The position numbers and the translations under genes are program-made. A stretch of DNA of 64,000 bases, from assembly GCF_009498525.1 (NCBI RefSeq), contig NZ_QSNT01000010.1, positions 91,178 to 155,177 of the forward strand, given 5' to 3'. The notes beneath the pieces were generated by a model, which had not been told where the DNA came from, ran no database searches, and saw nothing but the letters and a program-made list of their open reading frames with translations. How positions within the stretch are numbered: the stretch's first letter is position 1; each line of letters starts with the position of its first letter. Source of the stretch: Rhizobium sp. ICMP 5592. Lineage in GTDB: Bacteria > Pseudomonadota > Alphaproteobacteria > Rhizobiales > Rhizobiaceae. Below, piece by piece: positions 42,325 to 50,558 of the stretch.

Positions 42325-43044
42325 ATGGCGCGACGTTCAATTTCACCGATTGTAAAAATGCCAGTCGAGGTGCAGGCGACGGATGCCTTGCGAGACGCTA
42401 TCGTGAACGGCGTCATCGCGCCTGGCGAACGCATCACCGAGCTTCAGCTATCGGATGAAATGGGGCTGTCGCGAGCTACGCTGCGAAGTGCGCTGCATCA
42501 GCTCGCCAAGGAAGGTCTGCTGACCCTCGTGCCCTATACTGGCTGGAGCGTCATCAACATGACGTCCAACGATGTCTGGGAACTGTATACGTTGCGATCG
42601 GCCGTCGAGCGTTTGGCAGCTCAGCTACTGGCTAGCACCATCGACAACCGCAGGGCGGACGTCATTCGGGCATCGTTCGCAGCCTTGATCGCTGCGTGCG
42701 AGGCGTCGAACGGCAGTGCAATTGCCGCGGCCGATTTCGCGCTTCACAAAGCTATCATCGAACTGACCGGCCATAGCCGAATGATTGCGCAATATGGCCT
42801 GATCCAACAGCAGATACGCATGTCCATTCGCTCCAGCGACGCGTTGATCACCAATGGCCACGAGATTATCGAACAGCACAGGCCGATCGTCGACGCCATT
42901 ATCGACGGCGATGCCGAACGCGCGGGCGTCCTTTCAGAACAGCATAACCTCACCGAAGGGCGGAAACTCTCGGATCATTTGAGATTGCGAGAGGAGGCGA
43001 CGCCTTCGAAGATTGGACGGATAAAGACACAGCGCGTCCAATAA
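42325..43044 (+). CDS. GntR-family transcriptional regulator (FCD/FadR-type)
   Basis: The regulator is 239 residues from an ATG with GGAGG seven bases upstream. The N-terminal winged helix has TDALRDAIVNGVIAPGERIT, ELQLSDEMGLSRATLRSALH and QLAKEGLLTLVPYTGWSVIN (about residues 15-85). The C-terminal domain is all-helical, with LYTLRSAVERLAAQLL, DFALHKAIIELTGHSRM and EHRPIVDAIIDGDAE-like His positions, as in FCD domains that bind metal-carboxylate or sugar-acid ligands. It probably controls the adjacent glycosidase and importer through the palindromes at 40142-40175. Confidence 0.88.
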   Translation: MARRSISPIVKMPVEVQATDALRDAIVNGVIAPGERITELQLSDEMGLSRATLRSALHQLAKEGLLTLVPYTGWSVINMTSNDVWELYTLRSAVERLAAQLLASTIDNRRADVIRASFAALIAACEASNGSAIAAADFALHKAIIELTGHSRMIAQYGLIQQQIRMSIRSSDALITNGHEIIEQHRPIVDAIIDGDAERAGVLSEQHNLTEGRKLSDHLRLREEATPSKIGRIKTQRVQ

Positions 43045-43082
43045 CTTTCGTTGCTCTCCATAATCTACGCAAGGAAAATCAT

Positions 43083-43364
43083 TTGAATCTCGAAGATCTC
43101 ATATTGCAGCATGCGGCGCCCATTTTGTCTCATGACGAGGCAAATGCGATCCATGCCGTGGTCCCGCCGATCGTGCAAACCTCCCGGCTCATGCTTTCCA
43201 GCTATAAGGAGATGGTTTCGACCTATCGCGGCGAGATGAGCCGCGAGGTTTACACACGGGGCTTAGTCCCGCGGTTCGACATGCTAGCCAAGCTGAAAGG
43301 CGCCGAGGATTCATTCGGTTTCGCCAGCGGCATAGCGGCGGCCGGGGCAGCACCGCCGCCCTAA
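43083..43364 (+). pseudogene. N-terminal fragment of a Cys/Met-metabolism PLP enzyme
   Basis: This frame of 93 codons, starting at a TTG, resembles the first quarter of cystathionine beta-lyase/gamma-synthase and sulfhydrylase enzymes: ANAIHAVVPPIVQTSRLMLS, then EMVSTYRGE---EVYTRGLVP and LAKLKGAEDSFGFASGIAA. The usual NPTVSAFEE segment is abbreviated, and the sequence stops right after the SGIAA block. The PLP-lysine region and about 300 residues are missing, so it cannot be active. Confidence 0.65.
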
Positions 43365-43438
43365 CCACATGTCGCGGAATAGCTTCGATGAAACCTGGGA
43401 ACTGGGGCCTTGTGGGCCAAAACCGATGGAAAATCTAA

Positions 43439-44233
43439 ATGGCACATTCGCTCAATACATCTGCCCTATCGCTTAATGCCGGTCCGAACCAGCCGAACCT
43501 CGAAACGGAGGAAATCTGGGACGCCCGCGTTGACCTGGCCGCCTGTTTTCGCATGGCCGCGAGGTTTGGTATGGAGGAAGGGATCTGCAATCATTTCTCC
43601 GCCATCGTACCCGGCTATGACGACCTCTTTATAGTCAATCCCTATGGTTACGCTTTCAGCGAATTGACCGCCTCAATGCTGCTCGTTTGCGACTTCCATG
43701 GGAATGTTGTCTCCGGCAACGGCAAGCCGGAAGCAACTGCCTTTTACATACACGCGCGCATCCACAAGAACATTCCGCGCGCCAAAGCCGCCTTCCATAC
43801 GCACATGCCGTATGCGACGGCGCTCTCCATGACGGAAGGCGATCCCCTGATCTTTGCCGGTCAGACGGCTTTGAAGTTCTATGGACGAACCGCCGTGGAT
43901 AATGACTACAACGGTCTCGCACTTGATGAGAGCGAAGGCAATCGCATTGCCAATGCGATCGGCGATGCCGATATCGTGTTCATGAAACATCACGGTGTCA
44001 TGGTGTGTGCACCAAACATCGCAGAAGCATGGGACGACCTCTACTATCTCGAGAGGGCATGCGAGGTCCAAACGCTAGCGCTATCCACCGGCAGAAAGGT
44101 CTTACCGGTCGCGGAAGATATCGCTAGGGCCGCCTATCTACAGATGCGTGAAGGCGACCCGGAATCGGCCCGACTGCATTTAGAATCGATCAAGCGAACC
44201 CTCACCCGAGAAGAACCCCAATTTAAAGAATAA
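43439..44233 (+). CDS. Class II aldolase/adducin-family protein
   Basis: This is a 264-residue protein of the class II aldolase/adducin family. Zinc-ligand and active-site blocks are CNHFSAIVPG (NHFS), AFHTHMPYATALS (HTH zinc ligands near residues 120-122), and FMKHHGVMVCAPNIAEAWDD (HHG). Relatives include fuculose- and ribulose-phosphate aldolases and epimerases, but many members act on other substrates or are decarboxylases. It follows the truncated PLP gene and could belong to the GntR-controlled group. An intact enzyme is likely; its substrate is not visible. Confidence 0.87.
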   Translation: MAHSLNTSALSLNAGPNQPNLETEEIWDARVDLAACFRMAARFGMEEGICNHFSAIVPGYDDLFIVNPYGYAFSELTASMLLVCDFHGNVVSGNGKPEATAFYIHARIHKNIPRAKAAFHTHMPYATALSMTEGDPLIFAGQTALKFYGRTAVDNDYNGLALDESEGNRIANAIGDADIVFMKHHGVMVCAPNIAEAWDDLYYLERACEVQTLALSTGRKVLPVAEDIARAAYLQMREGDPESARLHLESIKRTLTREEPQFKE

Positions 44234-44310
44234 GGCTGTTCCAGTCCCACATCCTCTTTTCCGCCTGATCTGTGATCGCCTTTCCATCTGCGAGCAACGG
44301 GAGTTTCTCT

Positions 44311-44601
44311 ATGGAGAGTATCTTGGAGGTTCGCACGGCCAGAAAGTCTGGACGTGCGGTTCACCGACAATGTCCAGATGAGGTCGAGGCGCAGATCGTT
44401 TCGCAGAGCCTTCACCTCGGTGCGATGGTGAATGAGGTCGCGGAGCGGCACGGCTTAAAGCCAAACATCCTGTCCGTACGAAGAACAATGGCGCGGCAGG
44501 GAAAGGTGGTTCTGGCCGCACCGAGGGACCCGGTTGAGTTTGCAGCGGCGATCGTTGATCCGCCCGTTTCAGAGCCGATTGATGGCAGCATTCGGCTCTA
44601 A
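44311..44601 (+). pseudogene. IS66-family accessory protein (TnpA/OrfA) remnant
   Basis: The 96-codon frame resembles IS66 OrfA: an ARKSGRAVHRQCPDEVEAQI stretch followed by VSQSLHLGAMVNEVAERHGL, NILSVRRTMARQGKVVLAAP and DPVEFAAAIVDPP. The typical W in SSWRTMARQGK is changed to R. The following TnpB and TnpC genes are absent, so only the start of an IS66 element remains. Confidence 0.65.
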
Positions 44602-45031
44602 CTATCAGGGCGATATTTCGGCAAAGCACGTCATCAGCACGCTTCACGATGCGAGCACGCGTCGAAGGCGTGCTTGCGGAAGTCCGCAATCGATAGCCGA
44701 AGAAGCGTATTTCCCTCCCCGAATTTAATCGTAGAAACCAGCCCTAGCTCGACATGAGCAGATGTAAACCTCTGACTTCGTTATTCTGTCGAACTGACGA
44801 AAGCTGCAAACAACTGCTCTTGAAAGGCACGGAGCCGCCTTCCGCGGCATGCTGTAAGGCTAAATTCTTCAACTTTGGTGTAATTGGGCGCGCCATCGTA
44901 GCGAGGAATCGGGGCGGAAATATCGACCCATCCTATCAGAGCGATGGATCTCGCCTCGTTGCCGTCAGACACGGAACATTCTATTATTCCATATTATACG
45001 AATGGTGACGTGTGTGGTTCTCAGGAGTCGG
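44602..45031. other. Spacer between IS66 remnant and the end of the trb operon
   Basis: I find no gene that I can support. Short frames on both strands lack family features. It probably holds decayed insertion-sequence DNA and the 3' end of the trb transcript; no clear terminator was seen. Confidence 0.35.
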
Positions 45032-46339
45032 TCAATTTTGATAGGCACCAGGAAAGACGATATCCTGATCGACTAGAACGTTGAACTTGTAGCCCGGACG
45101 GATTTCCAACGTCGGCTGAACGTCAAGGTTTCTGTTGATCGTACGCTCGGCAACCCGGCCGAACGTTTCTGCGAAATTACGACGGGCAGCGTCCGAGGCC
45201 GTATCCTGCGTAGCCTGTGTCGAACTCTCCGGCACCGCCATATCAATGCCGGTCCCAATGAGGGCGACAAGCACGGCCGATCCGAAAGTCCTGAAATAGT
45301 GATTATTCACCTTGTCATTGAGACCGCCATAACCCTGTGCGTCAGTTCCAGCCATGCCTCCGATCTGTAGCGTTGAGCCGTTCGGAAAGATGATGTCGGT
45401 CCAGACCACCAGCACCCTGGACTGGCCGAAGGATACTTTGCTGTCATATCGACCGAGCAGTTTTGTCCCCTGCGGGATCAAGAGGCGATGCCCAGTGGCT
45501 GAGTCGAAAACGTTCTGACTGACCTGAGCCGTGACGCGACCGGGAAGATCAGAATTGATGCCAGTGATCAGCGTGGCAGGGATCACCGAGCCACGCTTCA
45601 GTTCATAGAGGGATTGCTGCGGCACGACTTTATTGGGCAAGTAGCCGAGCTGCTTGATGTCCGCATTGAAGAAACTCTCCTTGCTGCGCTGGCCATTGGG
45701 ATCGACGTTCTGACCGCCGAGACCTGCCTGCAGAGCTGCCGCATAGAGGTCTGTCGCCGATCCTGGCTGAGCCGCGTTCGCGGCCGGGCTGGTGGTCGCT
45801 GTATCGGTGGCTGCTTTTGCCTGCGCATCGATCTTGCCTCTGTCGATGACGAGCGGCGCGTCATAGGCGGCGTCGCTGGCCTGAAGGCGCGCCATCCGCT
45901 CCCGATGGCGTTCGCGCAGATATTGCTCCTCCTGCTCACGCTGCAAGCGAGCTTTCCAGACTGACTCAGGCTCGAGTGAGGATTTTTCTTCCTGTTGGGT
46001 CTGACGTGGTTCTGCGGCAAATGGATTGGATGTCGTTTCCTTTTTCGTCTCAACGGGCGTCGGCTGAAATGTCGGCGTTTGAGCGGGTTCACCGATGATA
46101 CCGTCGCTAACGCCACGCTTGAGCTGGTCTGCATAGGTGGAGGCAGGGTGGCCCGATGTTTGGCCAAGGCCAGGCTCGCCCCGGAAATAAAGTCCGCGCG
46201 ATGTCAGGCCGTAGAAAATGACCGCGAGGAAAGCGACAACGAGACCGATCACGACCATGATCGGTAAACGGTTGATCCGCCGGACCGCGGAATTGCCGCC
46301 GTTCTCCGGCACCCCGCCAAGTTTCAGGGATTGAGCCAT
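45032..46339 (-). CDS. trbI: Conjugal transfer protein TrbI (VirB10-like)
   Basis: This 435-residue protein has a cytoplasmic arm, one membrane helix (about residues 27-48), a long Pro/Gln/Glu-rich periplasmic linker with coiled-coil character (EEQYLRERHRERMARLQ), and a C-terminal beta-barrel domain with SVIPATLITGINSDLPGRV, LLIPQGTKLLGRYDS and IGTGIDMAVP. TrbI spans inner and outer membrane in the mating channel. It is the last gene of the traI-trb operon. Confidence 0.95.
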   Translation of the reverse strand: MAQSLKLGGVPENGGNSAVRRINRLPIMVVIGLVVAFLAVIFYGLTSRGLYFRGEPGLGQTSGHPASTYADQLKRGVSDGIIGEPAQTPTFQPTPVETKKETTSNPFAAEPRQTQQEEKSSLEPESVWKARLQREQEEQYLRERHRERMARLQASDAAYDAPLVIDRGKIDAQAKAATDTATTSPAANAAQPGSATDLYAAALQAGLGGQNVDPNGQRSKESFFNADIKQLGYLPNKVVPQQSLYELKRGSVIPATLITGINSDLPGRVTAQVSQNVFDSATGHRLLIPQGTKLLGRYDSKVSFGQSRVLVVWTDIIFPNGSTLQIGGMAGTDAQGYGGLNDKVNNHYFRTFGSAVLVALIGTGIDMAVPESSTQATQDTASDAARRNFAETFGRVAERTINRNLDVQPTLEIRPGYKFNVLVDQDIVFPGAYQN

Positions 46340-46350
46340 GGGTCCCTCCC

Positions 46351-46803
46351 CTACCCGCGTTGCATGACGGAGAGCGGGCTTGCCGGTGTCGCCCCCGTTG
46401 CGCTTGTCTTATAGGTGCGGCCGATCTCAACGCTCGACGTTGATAGCCTTGCCAGGATCTGCCCGTCGAACGGCGAAATGGCGTAAGCGAGCACGACGGT
46501 TTTCGACTTGCCGTCGGTCGCCTGATCCGTGACGATGGCGTAGCCCCAGCCTCTGAGCGATGCTTCCAACGCCTCGCCGAAAGGTGAGGCATCCTGCTTC
46601 AGCACGATGGTTGCCGTTCCAGGCCCGATCTGCTCGGCAAGTCTGCTCACCATGTCGCCGGCGATAGCACTTGCCGTAGGCCCGGAGATGTCCGGTGGGG
46701 CGTTGCTTGCGACCAGCGCGTCCGGGCCGACCGCCTGGCAGCCGGCCAGCGTGAGACCAAATAAGCACGTCGCCGCGAACGAGATGAATGAAGCCGGCCC
46801 CAT
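46351..46803 (-). CDS. trbH: Conjugal transfer protein TrbH (lipoprotein)
   Basis: This is a 150-residue protein with a lipoprotein signal: a hydrophobic stretch ending LFGLTLAGCQ, with the lipobox cysteine at residue 22. The mature part contains GPTASAIAGDMVSRLAEQIG and a late GRTYKTSATGATPAS region, as in TrbH of Ti-type plasmids. Its ATG overlaps the trbG stop (TGATG). The frame is open further upstream, but that part lies within trbG. Confidence 0.9.
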   Translation of the reverse strand: MGPASFISFAATCLFGLTLAGCQAVGPDALVASNAPPDISGPTASAIAGDMVSRLAEQIGPGTATIVLKQDASPFGEALEASLRGWGYAIVTDQATDGKSKTVVLAYAISPFDGQILARLSTSSVEIGRTYKTSATGATPASPLSVMQRG

Positions 46804-47648
46804 CACCGGCCTCCCCGGCTGATCGTGATCTTTTGCTGGCGCCAGCCGACGCCGGAGACCAGCACGGCCTTGTCCACCTGATAGTCGACCACCATCATAT
46901 TGTCCTTCATGCGATAGTTGACGATCCGGTTCTGACCGCCGGAGACAACGAACAGCACCGGGGCGTCCTGGCCTGCGATCGACCGTGGAAACTGGATGTA
47001 GGTTTTCGTGCCGTCGCTGTAGACGCGCGTCGGCCGCCACCGGGCGCTGCCCGATAGCGAATAGGCGAAGTTCAATTGTTCGGCGGGAACGCCGACGCCG
47101 GGAATGGTACTTGCCTCCAGCCGAGCGTTGATGTCAGCCAGCTTGGTCGAGACGTCTTCCGGATATTCGAACCCGACGCGTGCCATATACTGCGTCGGCT
47201 GCGACTTGAGCTGAATATGGTAGGTTCTCCTCGACGTCGTCACGACCATCGAGGTAACGAGGCCGGCCTCGGCTGGCTTGACGATCAGATGTATCGCCTG
47301 CCCTCCGACGGCCCCGGAGGTGGCCGGCTCGACCTTCCACCGAACCGTGTCGCCGACCAACACGTCTCGGACCACCTCTCCGGCCTGAAGCTCGATGTCG
47401 CATACCTGCAGGGGCGAACAAACGACGGAAGGCTGCACTTCACCAAAGAGAAAGATCACCTTGCCGTCGCTGCCCTTGGTGACGAGACCACGGCTGCCAC
47501 GCCATTGGCCGGAGATGCCTATTCCTTTCGCTTCATTAGCGCTGACGTTTTGTGCCGACGCTCGAGCAAGGAAAAGAGGCGATATGGCGAGCACGAGTGC
47601 GGCTGCGATCGGAAGCACGGCCGGAACCGGTCTTGTTCTTATGGTCAT
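46803..47648 (-). CDS. trbG: Conjugal transfer protein TrbG (VirB9-like)
   Basis: This 281-residue periplasmic protein starts at the ATG at 47648. A signal peptide (IAAALVLAISPLFLARASA) is followed by the VirB9 pattern: GKVIFLFGEVQPSVVCSPLQ, WKVEPATSGAVGGQAIHLIV, and the C-terminal domain YSLSGSARWRPTRVYSDGTK with TYIQFPRSIAGQDAPVLFVV and NYRMKDNMMVVDYQVDKAVL. It binds TrbI in the outer-membrane core complex. Confidence 0.95.
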   Translation of the reverse strand: MTIRTRPVPAVLPIAAALVLAISPLFLARASAQNVSANEAKGIGISGQWRGSRGLVTKGSDGKVIFLFGEVQPSVVCSPLQVCDIELQAGEVVRDVLVGDTVRWKVEPATSGAVGGQAIHLIVKPAEAGLVTSMVVTTSRRTYHIQLKSQPTQYMARVGFEYPEDVSTKLADINARLEASTIPGVGVPAEQLNFAYSLSGSARWRPTRVYSDGTKTYIQFPRSIAGQDAPVLFVVSGGQNRIVNYRMKDNMMVVDYQVDKAVLVSGVGWRQQKITISRGGR

Positions 47649-47664
47649 AAGCGGGCCATGCCTT

Positions 47665-48351
47665 TCAAAGTTGGGCTGTCCAGTCGAAATCGCGGAGATA
47701 GAGACCAATGGGATTGAGGCGAATGACACCTTCGTCTTGTGGGGGTGTCAGCGTCACGGTCGCGATGCCACGGAAGCGGTGCGGCTGGCCGACTTCGCTA
47801 CCCTTGCGGTCGCGCTCGAATTCGGTCCAGTCGATCTGGTAGGACTGGTTCGACAGGGCGACGATATTGTTCACCTCAATCGCGACCGTTGCGCCCCTCG
47901 CCTTGTCGAAGGGCGAATTGGACCGGAACCAGGCATTGATCTTCTCGGTTGCCGGATCGAAGGTTCTCAAGAGCGCGTAGGTGCGATCGATATATTGCTT
48001 CTGGACGACGGCATCCGGCGTTACGCTCCGGAAATTCGAGACGAAGCTGCCGAGCGTTGCCCGGACCACGCGCGGATCGGCATACTCGATCTGTTGCGGG
48101 AAGCCGGCATTCACTGCCGTGCCGAGTTTATCGACCTCGACAATATAGGGAACCAGCTTGACCTGCGTGCTCTGGAACAGGGCATAGCAGAACCCAATCA
48201 CCGCCATCAGCATTCCGACGATGCCGACGACACGCCACGCCGCGGCTGCCTTGACGTAGGAGCCGTAGCGCTCGCTCCACTCCTGGCGAGCCGCGATGTA
48301 AGGATTGTCCGGACCATTACGCGGCGGCATGCGGACCTCGCTGGTTGACAT
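47665..48351 (-). CDS. trbF: Conjugal transfer protein TrbF (VirB8-like)
   Basis: This is a 228-residue protein with a cytoplasmic N-terminus, one membrane helix (about residues 40-60, VVGIVGMLMAVIGFCYALFQ), and a periplasmic VirB8-like domain with VKLVPYIVEVDKLG, YIDRTYALLRTFDPATEKIN and an RLNPIGLYLRDFDWT end. It helps nucleate the mating channel. Confidence 0.95.
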   Translation of the reverse strand: MSTSEVRMPPRNGPDNPYIAARQEWSERYGSYVKAAAAWRVVGIVGMLMAVIGFCYALFQSTQVKLVPYIVEVDKLGTAVNAGFPQQIEYADPRVVRATLGSFVSNFRSVTPDAVVQKQYIDRTYALLRTFDPATEKINAWFRSNSPFDKARGATVAIEVNNIVALSNQSYQIDWTEFERDRKGSEVGQPHRFRGIATVTLTPPQDEGVIRLNPIGLYLRDFDWTAQL

Positions 48352-48360
48352 TGCAGATCC

Positions 48361-49560
48361 TCATTTCCCTGATCCCTTTTTTCCGGTGAAGCTCTTGTGC
48401 GCCGAGGCTCTGTTGGCTTCATCGAGTTTGGCGTTGGCAAGGCCAAGTGTTGAGGTTCCGTATGTGCCGCGGCCGTCCATCGCTTGATCGCGCGCGGCAG
48501 CCGCCACCGCACTTGCGGCGGCAGCGCCTCCGCTCGCCATGCCCTTCAGGGCAGCGCCCGCCATCGAAGATCCGGTGCTGCGAGCATCGGAATATGCGGA
48601 GGCTCCGGCCTTGGCGCCGCCCCACGCAAGCGTTCCGGTTCCGACCGCCGTGCCGATCGCGAAGTTGGCGGCCTGCGACCCATGCCGGATCGTTTCCATG
48701 CCACCCGTGACGGAGGCGCCCTGGACGACGCCCTGGATAATGTTCGGCACATACATCGAAATGACGAACACCACGACGGCGATACCGGCGATGGCAAGCG
48801 CCGTTTGATACTGGTCGCCAACTGAGGCATCGTTTGCCATGCCGATCAACACCTCGGAACCGATGCGCGCGATCATCACCAGCGCCATCAGCTTCATTCC
48901 GACGGAGAATGAATAAATCAGGTAGCGTATGGCGAAGTCCTTGGTGAAGCTCGATCCGCCAAGACCCAACAGGATCATGCCGGCGAGTAAGCCGACATAC
49001 ATCTCGACGAGCACGGAGATGAAGATTGCAGCGACCAGTGAGAAGGCGATGACGCTGACGATCATCGCCAGCGCTGCCGAAAGCGCCAGCGCATTGTCCT
49101 GGAAGAGGCCGAAGCTGATTTTCTCGGACATCTTCGAGGCAACGGTCAGGCCGGCGTTGAAGACGTTAGCCGGCGAAGCGGAACCACCGCCGGCGCCGAT
49201 CTGGAACAGGCTGTCGACGATCGCCTTTGCCAGTGCGGGACCGCGCTCCAGCACGAATGCAAAGAAGCCGATAAACATGATGCGGCGGACAAGCTCGGCA
49301 AACCAGGCATCGAGAGAGGCGGCCTGCAGTGCCAACCACACGGCGGCAATACCGACCTCGATGCCGGCGAGGATCCAGAACAGCGAGCGGGCGGCGCGGC
49401 TGATCGTGTCCTCCCAGCCCTTAGCAGCCGTGACGATCTGGTTTTCCAGCGTATTCAGCACGCTGCCATCCTCAGCCAGCGCCGGACTTGCTAGCACCAC
49501 AACGCCAAGCGCCAGCGCGATCGGCAGAAGTCGCGCACCTGAAGTCCTGTCGACTACCAT
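48361..49560 (-). CDS. trbL: Conjugal transfer protein TrbL (VirB6-like)
   Basis: This 399-residue polytopic inner-membrane protein starts at the ATG at 49560. After a signal-like first segment come several hydrophobic helices (for example LFWILAGIEVGIAAVWLALQ, IFISVLVEMYVGLLAGMILL and TALAIAGIAVVVFVISMYVP). The hydrophilic C-terminus is rich in Ala and Gly (about residues 290-399). TrbL forms part of the DNA/protein channel. The ATG lies within the last codons of trbK, in a junction repeated at trbJ/trbK. Confidence 0.93.
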   Translation of the reverse strand: MVVDRTSGARLLPIALALGVVVLASPALAEDGSVLNTLENQIVTAAKGWEDTISRAARSLFWILAGIEVGIAAVWLALQAASLDAWFAELVRRIMFIGFFAFVLERGPALAKAIVDSLFQIGAGGGSASPANVFNAGLTVASKMSEKISFGLFQDNALALSAALAMIVSVIAFSLVAAIFISVLVEMYVGLLAGMILLGLGGSSFTKDFAIRYLIYSFSVGMKLMALVMIARIGSEVLIGMANDASVGDQYQTALAIAGIAVVVFVISMYVPNIIQGVVQGASVTGGMETIRHGSQAANFAIGTAVGTGTLAWGGAKAGASAYSDARSTGSSMAGAALKGMASGGAAAASAVAAAARDQAMDGRGTYGTSTLGLANAKLDEANRASAHKSFTGKKGSGK

Positions 49561-49784
49561 CGTGGTTTCATCTCCTGCCCGCCTGTCAGGTCGTATTTTT
49601 TCTGCCCGCCGAAGAATTTCTCCACGCGCTTGCGGGCTTCGTCGTTGGGCGGAGATCCGGACGCGGAGATCCCGGCGGCTGACTGTGACGTATCGTTGGA
49701 TTGAGTAAGGAGCCACACCGCTCCCCCGGTGGTGGCTGCAGTTGCGAAAACGACGACGACGAAAAATAGCTTCGAGACTACCAT
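49554..49784 (-). CDS. trbK: TrbK, entry-exclusion type protein
   Basis: This small protein has 76 residues, with an N-terminal membrane or signal helix (KLFFVVVVFATAATTGGAVWLL) and a short hydrophilic tail with EARKRVEKFFGG. In RP4 and Ti plasmids TrbK is linked to entry exclusion. No lipobox cysteine is seen. The C-terminus reads GGQEMKPRW, the same nine residues that end TrbJ. The start overlaps the trbJ stop. Confidence 0.88.
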   Translation of the reverse strand: MVVSKLFFVVVVFATAATTGGAVWLLTQSNDTSQSAAGISASGSPPNDEARKRVEKFFGGQKKYDLTGGQEMKPRW

Positions 49785-49806
49785 CTGGGCTTCATCTCCT
49801 GTCCCC
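49554..49806 (-). repeat. Near-identical junction repeats at trbJ/trbK and trbK/trbL
   Basis: Two direct repeats on the minus strand, at about 49778-49806 and 49554-49582, read CAGGAGATGAA-CC--GATGG followed by TAGTC. Each encodes QEMKPRW-stop in the upstream gene and the ATG-GTA-GTC start of the next gene, with the AGGAG acting as ribosome site. Over 32 bases I count 27 identities. Confidence 0.75.
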
Positions 49807-50554
49807 CTGACGTCGACGGTGTCGTCGCCTTGAAGAATTCTTCGCGCCGGGCCTGTGCCAGATCCTTCTCCGCCTGCTCGGATTGGTACCAGGTGCCCAT
49901 CATCGTCATCTGCTGGGAGACCAGACCGCGGAGCTTTTGCATCTGGGCGACTTCCTGCGCGGCGATCTCATGGCCGACCTGCAGTGCCTTCATCTGGCCG
50001 TCAGCGCTTTCCGACATCGACCGGAGCGAGGACATGGTGGTTTCCTCGGAGGAGAACTGCTCGGCCGTCAGGTTAGCTGCCTTCAAGGTCCCGGCGACCG
50101 TATCCCGGTTGGTGTTCGACCAGGTCTGATAGGTCGATGAGAAGGATGCCCCGTCCGGCAGGCTCGACTTGAAGTCGGCAAAGCTCTGGAACCGCTGCTT
50201 CAGTACATCGTCGATATTACCCATGGAGAAGGCGACGCCCTGCCCTTGGGAAACAACGCTCTGTAGCCTTTTGAGATCGCCCTCGACTTGCCCCCAGATG
50301 TGGTTCGGCAATTGCGCGGTGTTCTGCAGCATGTTGCTGTAGATGTTGAGCTGGTTTTGGATCTGCTCGGCAAGCTGGCTGATCTGGGTGATCTGGTTGT
50401 TGACCTGTTCGGCCGATTTGCCGACGAGACTGATCAGCTCGGTGTTATTGGCAAGCTGCGTCCACTCGGTGGCCTGTCCGGTCACGCCGCCCGCATTTAC
50501 AGGCGATACGGCGCCGGCAAGTACGAGGATCACTGCGAAAGGAGCCAGGCGCAT
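49778..50554 (-). CDS. trbJ: Conjugal transfer protein TrbJ (VirB5-like)
   Basis: The protein is 258 residues from the ATG at 50554, four bases after the trbE stop; an upstream ATG at 50593 would overlap trbE. A signal peptide (RLAPFAVILVLAGAVSPVNA) is followed by a long helical region (QVNNQITQISQLAEQIQNQL, NIYSNMLQNTAQLPNHIWGQ and EMSSLRSMSES-like repeats), as in TrbJ pilus-associated proteins. It ends with GGQEMKPRW, shared with TrbK. Confidence 0.92.
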   Translation of the reverse strand: MRLAPFAVILVLAGAVSPVNAGGVTGQATEWTQLANNTELISLVGKSAEQVNNQITQISQLAEQIQNQLNIYSNMLQNTAQLPNHIWGQVEGDLKRLQSVVSQGQGVAFSMGNIDDVLKQRFQSFADFKSSLPDGASFSSTYQTWSNTNRDTVAGTLKAANLTAEQFSSEETTMSSLRSMSESADGQMKALQVGHEIAAQEVAQMQKLRGLVSQQMTMMGTWYQSEQAEKDLAQARREEFFKATTPSTSGGQEMKPRW

Positions 50555-50558
50555 GGCG

